A stretch of DNA of 5,735 nt from Chloroflexota bacterium. Lineage in GTDB: Bacteria; Chloroflexota; UBA5177; JANWHV01. The stretch is from the NCBI GenBank assembly GCA_025450375.1, contig JANWHO010000328.1, forward strand, positions 1-5,735. Direction: 5' to 3'. Below, one piece after another: positions 1-4,709 of the stretch. The notes under the pieces were generated by a model. That model was not told where the DNA came from, made no database searches, and saw only the letters and a program-made list of their open reading frames with translations. A program made the position numbers and the translations under genes. Every line of letters begins with the position of its first letter. Within the stretch, counting starts at the first letter, position 1.

Positions 1-835
1 CCTCCTCGGCCCGCGCGCGGGCCGTGATGTCGGCCGAGACACCGATTACCCCGGTCACCGTTCCCTCCGCGTCGCGGGTCGGCATCCAGCGGGTCTCGAA
101 GACCAGGTCCCGGAAGCGCTCGATGGTGGTGGCCGGCTCCCCCGCCAGCACCCGGCGCATCGTGGCCACGCTTTCGGGCAAGTGCCCGTAAAGGGTGAAA
201 TACGACTGGCCCACATGTCCGTCGGGCGTGATGCCCAGAGCCTCCAGACCCAGGCCACGCGAGAGGGTGAAGATACCGGCGCGATCCACCGCGAAGAGGA
301 CGATGGGCGCGTTGGCGACGATGGCGCGCAGTTGCTCCTCGTGGGCCAGGCGGGCCGCCTCGCTGGCCCGCAGCGCCGCCTCGGTCTCTTCCTTCGCCGT
401 GACGTCGGCGCCGAACGCGGCCCATCTCCACGCCCGACCATCGGAATCGGGGAGAGGCAGCGCCTGCACGAGAAGCGTGCGGTACGTCCCATCCGCTCTT
501 CGCAGACGGTAGACGCTCTCGTACCGCTCCCGCGCGGTCAGCGCCTCGGTCCACTCCTGGCGTACGCGCTCCCGATCGTCGGGATGGATCGCCTCCAGCC
601 AGCCCCAGCCTCGCGCCTCCCCGAGACTCTGGCCGGTGTAGAGTCGCCAACTCTGCTCCGCGTCGATCAGGCCGTCCGCCGTGACCGTCCAGAGCAGATG
701 CCCCGCCTGCCGCACGAGCCGGTGATAGGAATCCGCCGTGGGCGCCTCGGGCGCGCCCAACGGTCGCGCGTCCTCAGAGGCCGGCGGGGTGAGAGATCCA
801 TCTCCAGCCCGTGATCCCACCATGGCATCCGCCAT
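1..835 (-). CDS. Tandem-PAS sensor protein, N-terminal part (runs off left edge)
   Basis: Open for 278 codons from ATG 835 to the window edge with no stop. Two PAS domains are visible. PAS1 is at about residues 35-148, with the IHPDD motif near 83-87 and the typical strand pattern YRLRRADGTYR at 109-119. A short helical linker at about 149-170 (KEETEAALRASEAARLAHEE) leads to PAS2 at about 168-270, which ends GVSADITARARAEE, the usual exit into the next signalling helix. There is no signal peptide or membrane segment, so it is probably a cytoplasmic sensor. The output domain (histidine kinase, diguanylate cyclase or other) lies outside the window and cannot be named. The start is set by AGGAG at 846-842, six bases upstream. 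The ATG overlaps the stop of the upstream relic (TGATG), so translation may be coupled. Residues 1-34 are low complexity. Confidence 0.85.
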   Translation of the reverse strand, partial: MADAMVGSRAGDGSLTPPASEDARPLGAPEAPTADSYHRLVRQAGHLLWTVTADGLIDAEQSWRLYTGQSLGEARGWGWLEAIHPDDRERVRQEWTEALTARERYESVYRLRRADGTYRTLLVQALPLPDSDGRAWRWAAFGADVTAKEETEAALRASEAARLAHEEQLRAIVANAPIVLFAVDRAGIFTLSRGLGLEALGITPDGHVGQSYFTLYGHLPESVATMRRVLAGEPATTIERFRDLVFETRWMPTRDAEGTVTGVIGVSADITARARAEE

Positions 836-1065
836 CACGGTCTCCTGGCCGCGCTTCGAGGACACGCGCCGCCCACCATGCCACCCTCGCCGCGGATCGG
901 GCTGTAGGAGAAGGTGAAGTAATACTCCTCGCGCAAGCCTTGCGGCCAGCTCTCGGCGGGGACGATGGGCGTAGCCGACCAGTCGAGCGCGTGCATGAAC
1001 GCGCCCATCTCACCGCCGCCCGGCAGCATCTCCACCGCGCCAGTGGGCCATGCCTGGTCGCTCAT
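835..1065 (-). pseudogene. Internally deleted relic of a PAS-type kinase N-terminal domain
   Basis: A 76-codon frame from ATG 1065 to TGA 837-835. Its first part (GGGEMGAFMHALDWSATP, then ESWPQGLR) matches from memory the start of a well-known PAS-kinase N-terminal domain (MRAHDWSATPLGP..WPQSLR). The next residues, EEYYFTFSYSPIRGEGGMVG, match the end of that same domain (TYFTFSYSPIRDEGG.VGG). The 80 or so residues that normally lie between are missing, with the apparent junction near 928-933. After VGG the expected sequence is lost and the frame ends ACPRSAARRP-stop, as after a frameshift. It probably was once the N-terminus of the downstream PAS sensor. The same frame is open up to an ATG at 1170, but that extension does not look like the family. 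A purine-rich GGAGGGAGG lies about 13 bases before ATG 1065. A short functional peptide is possible but less likely. Confidence 0.6.
842..846 (-). promoter_or_regulatory. Ribosome-binding site setting the PAS sensor start
   Basis: AGGAG on the minus strand, with a six-base spacer before ATG 835. It supports starting the PAS sensor here rather than treating it only as the frameshifted tail of the preceding frame. Confidence 0.65.
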
Positions 1066-1184
1066 GCTCGTCGGTATGCCTCCCTCCGCCATATGTCCGG
1101 TTCCCGCTTCTCCAGCCTGCCCAGCCCAGCCGATCGCCGCGTCTATGTTGTAAATATCCCGGCGCGACATACAGCTTACCGCGT

Positions 1185-2071
1185 TTACGTATCGGAGGGA
1201 AACGTGAGTTGCCCGCCCAGGCGGCTGCCTTGCTTGACGATCGCCCGGTCGATCACGATCAGTTAGATATCCTTGCTCCAGTCGATCCCCCCGTGGACGT
1301 GCAGTTCAACATACTGATTGGCTTCCTGACCACGTACCCCCTTGTCGCCGTGCATTTGCGCGACGATCGCGGTAAGCTTTTCCGGCGCCATGTCGGCGAT
1401 TACCCCTTCAAGGTGCTCGCGCGTGCCAATATTTTGCACCGTGGAGCCTTCCGCCTTGGGGGCGCTGGACACGTTCCCCTCCCGGACATCGAAGCCGGAA
1501 TAGGTATCGCGTTGGCTATAGGTGGAGCGACCGTTCACCTCATCGTTCAGCTCAAAGTACGAGTGCCCATATTGCTCGGCCCCGCCGCTGACCGCCTCCC
1601 CGAGATTGGCCGAGGCGTAGACCGGACGGTCCTCCTTCTTCCCCGACCCGCGACACCACCTTCCCCTGCTTGAAATACTCATCCGTGGAGACCAACTCAC
1701 GGAGGCCGTCCAGCCCGTTTCCCCCACCCTCGCGCGCGGCGACGATCTTCGCCACCGCGGGGTCGCTGGCCCGGGGGGCCAGTACCGAGTCGATCAAATC
1801 CAGGGCCTGCTGCCGTGTGAGCGCGTCGCCATCGATGCGCCGCGGATTGGCCTGTACGAACACCTCAAGCAGCGGTGCGGTGGCGACGCCGGCAAACTGC
1901 CCACTGTCGAGCCACTTGAGAAAGTGGGCCCGCCACTCCGCGTTCTGGGAGATAGCCAACCGAATCGGCGGGGCGGCGAGACGCCTGTTTGGCCGAGGAA
2001 GAAGGGGAGGGGGTGGATGATGGCTTGGTCTGATGGATACGGACACGCTGCTTGGAATCCGAGCCCGACAT
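1185..2071 (-). pseudogene. Broken DUF3626-like gene (two frameshifts and one internal stop)
   Basis: No single frame spans this gene, but protein-like sequence passes through three pieces. ATG 2071 follows AGGAG (2083-2079, 7-base spacer) and opens a Ser/Pro/Lys-rich tail (MSGSDSKQRVRIHQTKPSS). Dropping one base of the 4-base run at 1970-1973 joins it to PPIRLAISQNAEWRAHFLKW and a helical region (to about residue 140). Dropping one base of the run at 1641-1644 joins that to KKEDRPVYASANLGEAVSGG, then GHSYFELNDEV, and near the end NQYVELHVHGGIDWSKDI. The last domain resembles, from memory, DUF3626 or ADP-ribosyltransferase-like toxin domains (RPxYxxxN..GxxxxYGxSY, Y.E.HGG). TAA at 1265-1263 stops it, yet the same frame continues LIVIDRAIVKQGSRLGGQL to TAA 1187-1185. 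The restored product is about 294 codons. It lies 113 bp after the winged-helix gene, on the same strand. Either real decay or sequencing errors in homopolymers could explain the shifts. The function is unknown. Confidence 0.65.
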
Positions 2072-2078
2072 GACACGA

Positions 2079-2083
2079 CTCCT
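2079..2083 (-). promoter_or_regulatory. Ribosome-binding site of the broken DUF3626-like gene
   Basis: AGGAG on the minus strand, seven bases before ATG 2071. It selects this start over an ATG at 2076 in another frame, whose first 30 residues are a Pro/Ser/Arg-rich stretch typical of out-of-frame GC-rich DNA. Confidence 0.6.
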
Positions 2084-2131
2084 GTCTCCCACGCGGGGTA
2101 CGCGAGCCCAGGCGCGCGAGTCGTCGCCGCA

Positions 2132-2152
2132 CTGCGCTCTACGCAGGAGCGC
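2132..2152. repeat. Overlapping inverted repeats in the 2072-2184 intergenic gap
   Basis: GCGCTC (2134-2139) is complementary to GAGCGC (2147-2152) across a 7-base loop. Overlapping it, CTGCG (2132-2136) pairs with CGCAG (2142-2146). The two hairpins exclude each other. No T-run follows on either strand, so it is not a convincing intrinsic terminator. I see no promoter between the winged-helix gene and the broken gene, so they were probably co-transcribed. Confidence 0.3.
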
Positions 2153-2184
2153 CAACCGCGAGGGCTTCACACAAGATCCCTGCT

Positions 2185-3603
2185 TCAGCGTCGCTGCTCC
2201 CGCTTCCGGGCCGCTCCCCGCGGCGGCCACTGCTTCGACTCGATCCGGCTTCGGAGGAATCCCCCCGGCTGCTCCAGTCCCTTCCCCGCCTCACCCCGTA
2301 CGTAGGCCAGCCAGCCGCGGAGGCGTTGGACCTCCTCGGGGTCGTCGCTATGGAAGCGATCCACCAGATCGGCGGTGAAGTAGGCGGCCAGGGCCTCGTC
2401 AAGGGAAAAGGCCCCCAGTTCCCGATGAACCAGTTCAAGATCGCGGCGGAGGGCCCCATGATAGGCGCGCTTCCGCTCCTCCTCGGCGGTCCACTCCTCG
2501 CCGCCCATGCCCAGGAATTGCTCGGCGGAGTAATAGCATTCGCTGCTTACTCGGAGGCCCCAGTTGGCCTCGGTGGCCAGAATGTCGCGACAGACCAGAT
2601 CGCGGAGCCGGACTACACGGGCGCCATCACCCTGTTCGGGTTCGAGCAGCACCTCGTCCTCGGCCAGCGGGTAGGCGAGAATATCCCGATCCGTTTCGAG
2701 CCCACCACCAAGCGGTTGGTGGGGCGAGGTTAGAGGGGAGGTGGTTTGTGTGAATCCTTCCATGATCTGATCCTTCGGGTTCCCCTCCAGATCCAGCCCG
2801 GTGCTCCCGGAGGGCCGGCCAGGTTCACGGGAGAGCGTCCCCAGGACCGGGGGGGAACCATCCCCGTGCCCGGGACGACCATGCCGGTCTTCCCCGTGAC
2901 CGTCCTGGTCCGAGATGACACTGGCCGGTTCTCCCATGGACCCCCCTGGTTCTCCCATGATACTGGGGGGTGTCAGCAAGGACTCCCCCAGTCTCGTGAT
3001 GGGTGGGGGCGGTTCAGGGACGGACTGGGGGATCAGGCGCTCCAGGAGGCGCGCCCAATCCTCCCGGTTCTTGAGCGGCGCCTTCTTCCGTCGGAGCGGC
3101 TCCCAGCCCTGGGGGAGCAGGGCCAACACCCGCTCGATCGCCTCGGCGGCGGCGGCTCCCCGCTGTTGGTGAGCGTTCGCCAGCGCGGCCAGGCCCTCCT
3201 CGATCGGCAAGGGCTCCAGCAAATAATAGACATTATTGCTGTTGCCGCCGTCCTCCCGTTCGGTGCGGCGGACATAGATCAGCTGGAGATCGGTCAAAAG
3301 GGCGATGGCGCGGACCACCGTCCCCTTCCCTTTCCCCCAGTGGCGGGCCAGGCGGGCCAGCGAGGGCCAGCAATACTGGCTTTTGTTGGCCATGCAGGAC
3401 AGCGAGCTATAGATAGTGAAGGTATCGGCGCCCAGGAGCGGTCCATAGTCGTCGATGATCGTATCGTGGACCCAAAAGCGCTCGTTGGTGCGCAGATCGC
3501 GCACCACGATCCCCGCCTCGGCCAACGGCGTCTCATCGTCCGGATCGACGTCCACCGGCCCGACTCCGCGCAGGCCCGCCGGAAGCCGCGCGCGATCACT
3601 CAT
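2185..3603 (-). CDS. Replication-initiator-like winged-helix protein (472 aa)
   Basis: The start ATG 3603 has GGAGG at 3616-3612 with an 8-base spacer. The frame is open 111 codons further upstream, but that part is not protein-like. Residues 50-130 form a winged-helix domain: YGPLLGADTFTIYSSLSCMA, then WPSLARLARHWGKGKGTVVR as the helix-turn-helix, then LLTDLQLIYVRRTE and NNVYYLL as the wing. This layout (life in defined conditions, Leu-Ala-x2-hydrophobic helix, linked Arg/Thr recognition helix) is that of phage or plasmid replication initiators and DnaD/replisome-organiser N-termini. Residues 195-300 are a low-complexity Pro/Gly/Ser/His linker containing a MGEP repeat. The C-terminal helical domain at about 395-457 ends in GGFLRSRIESKQWPP, reminiscent of the NPxGFLxxxI tail of such replication proteins. 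It likely binds DNA in the cytoplasm. A role in replication, plasmid maintenance or plain transcription control cannot be separated here. The product ends basic (RKREQRR). Confidence 0.8.
   Translation of the reverse strand: MSDRARLPAGLRGVGPVDVDPDDETPLAEAGIVVRDLRTNERFWVHDTIIDDYGPLLGADTFTIYSSLSCMANKSQYCWPSLARLARHWGKGKGTVVRAIALLTDLQLIYVRRTEREDGGNSNNVYYLLEPLPIEEGLAALANAHQQRGAAAAEAIERVLALLPQGWEPLRRKKAPLKNREDWARLLERLIPQSVPEPPPPITRLGESLLTPPSIMGEPGGSMGEPASVISDQDGHGEDRHGRPGHGDGSPPVLGTLSREPGRPSGSTGLDLEGNPKDQIMEGFTQTTSPLTSPHQPLGGGLETDRDILAYPLAEDEVLLEPEQGDGARVVRLRDLVCRDILATEANWGLRVSSECYYSAEQFLGMGGEEWTAEEERKRAYHGALRRDLELVHRELGAFSLDEALAAYFTADLVDRFHSDDPEEVQRLRGWLAYVRGEAGKGLEQPGGFLRSRIESKQWPPRGAARKREQRR
2927..2959. 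repeat. Short tandem direct repeat in the winged-helix linker
   Basis: GGTTCTCCCATG occurs at 2927-2938 and again at 2948-2959, a 21-bp period. On the coding minus strand it gives IMGEPGGSMGEPA, i.e. the MGEP unit repeated every seven residues (residues 216-226). It probably reflects slippage in a disordered linker. Confidence 0.7.
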
Positions 3604-3672
3604 ACCTGTTCCCTCCCCAAGCTCGACGTGATTCCGGTCGGGTTCTTGCGCACCTTTCCGTTCGCGCGAGGC

Positions 3673-3702
3673 TTGACACAGACCAGGGAGCAGCCATAAG
3701 AT
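3673..3702 (+). promoter_or_regulatory. Sigma70-type promoter for a plus-strand RNA
   Basis: The -35 box TTGACA (3673-3678) matches the consensus at all six positions. After an 18-bp spacer the -10 box is TAAGAT (3697-3702), or alternatively CATAAG (3695-3700) with a 16-bp spacer. Transcription would start near 3709. No plus-strand protein gene follows, but a strong intrinsic terminator lies about 160 bp downstream. Confidence 0.5.
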
Positions 3703-3708
3703 AGGACA

Positions 3709-3871
3709 CAGAGAGAAACCTCCCACCGTTACTTCCCGTAGCGGCAGGCCGGAATCTCGATGTCCGTACCTTCTGGTGATGCACCCAGAGTTCCAATCCA
3801 TGGCATCACTGGACAGATAAACTGCTCTTTCAGGAAACCTCCGAGCATTCGCGGTGCATCGGGGGTTTTTT
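3709..3871 (+). ncRNA. Candidate structured small RNA (about 160 nt)
   Basis: The transcript is bounded by a promoter (3673-3702) and an intrinsic terminator (3835-3871), with no convincing reading frame on the plus strand. Visible helices are CCGTTAC (3726-3732) with GTAGCGG (3738-3744), 7 bp with one G-U pair and a 5-base loop, and GTGATGC (3776-3782) with GCATCAC (3803-3809). The second helix extends outward to 3772/3813 and can be followed by TGTCC (3761-3765) with GGACA (3811-3815) as an alternative. The 5' segment 3716-3728 can also pair with 3852-3868 (13 bp with a 4-base bulge), closing the whole RNA into a long rod with internal loops. Size and rod shape recall 6S RNA, but I do not recognise a family signature. 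It sits between the winged-helix gene and the MerR gene, antisense to the leader of the winged-helix gene, so it could instead act on that leader. Confidence 0.45.
3835..3871 (+). terminator. Intrinsic terminator, plus strand
   Basis: AAACCTCCGA (3835-3844) pairs with TCGGGGGTTT (3859-3868) in a 10-bp stem with one G-U pair. GCA/TGC (3845-3847 with 3855-3857) extends it with one bulged A and a 7-base loop. A run of six T ends at 3871. On the minus strand the hairpin is preceded by A's and followed by no T-run, so the signal is directional. The nearest upstream plus-strand transcription signal is the promoter at 3673-3702. Confidence 0.7.
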
Positions 3872-3877
3872 GTTGGC

Positions 3878-3896
3878 CCCTGCCTGGCGGGCAGGG
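3878..3896. repeat. GC-rich perfect hairpin next to the terminator
   Basis: CCCTGCC (3878-3884) and GGCAGGG (3890-3896) form a 7-bp stem with a 5-base loop, six bases beyond the T-run. No T-run follows on either strand. It may be a back-up structure or RNA end-protection. The remaining gap 3897-4043 holds no gene or strong signal that I can see. Confidence 0.4.
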
Positions 3897-4043
3897 AGAC
3901 CATGAGCAGGCGGCAACCACGGCCGCGCGGTCTCACGGTCGAACCCGCGTTAGGGTGAAGGGCCGTGCGGAAGATCCATTATTCTCATCTGTGCCTTCTC
4001 CTTATAATCCGGCAGGGACAGGCTTGGAATCTATCGAGCGGAT

Positions 4044-4475
4044 TCACGCGACATGATGCACGCGGCTGACGCTCTTCTCGGCGCCGCGCAAGGTGATCAC
4101 CTCGTCCATTTCCCTGGCTACCACTCCCACGTCCATGAACAGAAACGCGGATTGCCCATCCAGGGCTCGGACCGCCTCATGGCGATGGCGATAGACGAAG
4201 ACATCCCCGTTCAGGCCGACCAGGCTCAACTCGCGCAAGGGATCGCTGCTATACTCTTGCAGCTTCCCCACCGCCTTCCGAATCATTTGCAGGGTCACGC
4301 CCTGGTCCTTCAGCCGCATCACCACGCGGATGCGCACCAGATCATCAAAACTGTACCGGCGTTTGACGCTGGCATGGCCGCTGGGTTGGAGGAAGCCCTC
4401 CCAGGCCCAGTGGTCGAGTTGGCGCGCGGTCGCCCCGGTCAATCGACGCACCTGCCCCGTGGTGAATTGATCCAT
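4044..4475 (-). CDS. MerR-family transcriptional regulator (143 aa)
   Basis: Residues 4-72 form a MerR-type winged helix-turn-helix: FTTGQVRRLTGATARQLDHW is the first helix-turn-helix, and RRYSFDDLVRIRVVMRLKDQGVTLQMIRKAV is the wing and second helix pair. The usual long dimerisation coiled coil is absent. Instead a short C-terminal domain at about 78-126 (DPLRELSLVGLNGDVFVY, then GQSAFLFMDVGVVAREMDE) resembles the small strand-rich tails of DUF433-linked MerR proteins. No cysteine pattern for metal binding is visible. ATG 4475 is chosen because the MerR fold begins at residue 4 and AGAAGG lies nine bases upstream. The frame is open further upstream but crosses the promoter. It is divergent from the hydrolase gene, with 234 bp between the starts. 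The promoter region carries two palindromes, so autoregulation and control of the hydrolase are likely. Confidence 0.85.
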   Translation of the reverse strand: MDQFTTGQVRRLTGATARQLDHWAWEGFLQPSGHASVKRRYSFDDLVRIRVVMRLKDQGVTLQMIRKAVGKLQEYSSDPLRELSLVGLNGDVFVYRHRHEAVRALDGQSAFLFMDVGVVAREMDEVITLRGAEKSVSRVHHVA

Positions 4476-4514
4476 TCCCCCTGCCCTTCTTTCCGCCGGT
4501 CGTCCGTTGCCGTA

Positions 4515-4532
4515 CACAACATGCATGTTGTG
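4515..4532. promoter_or_regulatory. Perfect 18-bp palindromic operator
   Basis: CACAACATGCATGTTGTG is its own reverse complement over all 18 bases. It covers the predicted start point of the MerR transcript (about 4530) and overlaps the -35 box of the divergent plus-strand promoter. A dimeric regulator bound here would block MerR transcription and compete with polymerase at the other promoter. The MerR protein is the obvious candidate, though a third protein is possible. Confidence 0.7.
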
Positions 4533-4556
4533 ATCGATTATAGGGATCAGTATACT
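4528..4556 (+). promoter_or_regulatory. Promoter of the M20 hydrolase gene
   Basis: The -35 box is TTGTGA (4528-4533, four of six consensus bases), the spacer is 17 bp, and the -10 box is TATACT (4551-4556, five of six). Transcription would start near 4563 and give a leader of about 147 nt before ATG 4710. The promoter occupies the same DNA as the divergent MerR promoter, so the two cannot both be bound by polymerase. Confidence 0.55.
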
Positions 4557-4565
4557 GCCCGTCAA
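4537..4565 (-). promoter_or_regulatory. Promoter of the MerR gene
   Basis: On the minus strand the -35 box is TTGACG (4565-4560), the spacer is 17 bp, and the -10 box is TATAAT (4542-4537), a full consensus match. Transcription should start near 4530 and give a leader of about 55 nt. The spacer contains the palindrome 4548-4557, where MerR proteins classically bind. The 17-bp spacer is the normal length, unlike the stretched 19-20 bp spacers of promoters that MerR activates, which fits repression. Confidence 0.75.
4548..4557. promoter_or_regulatory. 10-bp palindrome in the shared promoter core
   Basis: CAGTATACTG is a perfect palindrome in the centre of the MerR-promoter spacer, and it contains the whole plus-strand -10 box. 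GGG and CCC flank it imperfectly. It is a possible second binding site, about 29 bp centre to centre from the 18-bp palindrome, close to three helical turns. Confidence 0.45.
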
Positions 4566-4571
4566 AGAGTT

Positions 4572-4703
4572 ATGCACCAGCCTGTTGCGGTATCCTGGTT
4601 GTCTACGACATCGGGAGTTGCCGCCAGTCGCCCGCTTCCCGGCTGGGAGAGCGCCGCGGTGGCGAAATCCTCCCGCGCGATTTCGGCTGTAGGCAAGGAG
4701 TAG
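4572..4703 (+). CDS. Possible 43-residue leader ORF before the hydrolase gene
   Basis: ATG 4572 opens 43 codons (MHQPVAVSWLSTTSGVAASR and onward to AISAVGKE) ending at TAG 4701-4703. The stop directly follows the AAGGAG that serves the hydrolase, leaving six bases to ATG 4710, a spacing that would couple translation. AAAGAG lies just upstream of the ATG, close to the predicted transcript start (about 4563). I recognise no domain. The frame also continues open upstream across the antisense of the MerR gene, so it could be chance in GC-rich DNA. Confidence 0.25.
   Translation: MHQPVAVSWLSTTSGVAASRPLPGWESAAVAKSSRAISAVGKE
4695..4700 (+). promoter_or_regulatory. Ribosome-binding site of the M20 hydrolase
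   Basis: AAGGAG with a nine-base spacer to ATG 4710. It fixes the start of the hydrolase. Confidence 0.75.
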
Positions 4704-4709
4704 GGAACG

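Noticed and set aside
2746..3699. A plus-strand open frame of 317 codons
   Set aside because: It lies opposite the winged-helix gene, has no recognisable domain and no good ribosome-binding site, and mirrors the codon bias of the real gene.
3729..3847. Minus-strand frame of 39 codons from ATG 3847 (MLGGFLKEQFICPVMPWIGT and onward)
   Set aside because: It looks somewhat protein-like, but has no third-position GC bias unlike its neighbours, no ribosome-binding site, and coincides with RNA helices read on the other strand.
3835..3871. T-box-like CACCGCGAATGCTCGGAGG on the minus strand
   Set aside because: The conserved AGGGTGG part is missing, no T-run follows on that strand, and no tRNA synthetase or amino-acid gene lies downstream.
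3604..3936. Upstream extension of the winged-helix gene to an ATG at 3936
   Set aside because: The extension reads through the structured RNA region and is not protein-like. A GGAGG sits correctly before ATG 3603.
4003..4008. A perfect TATAAT on the plus strand
   Set aside because: The best -35 (TTATTC at 3979-3984) matches only three bases, and no plus-strand gene follows; it also overlaps a minus-strand AAGGAG.
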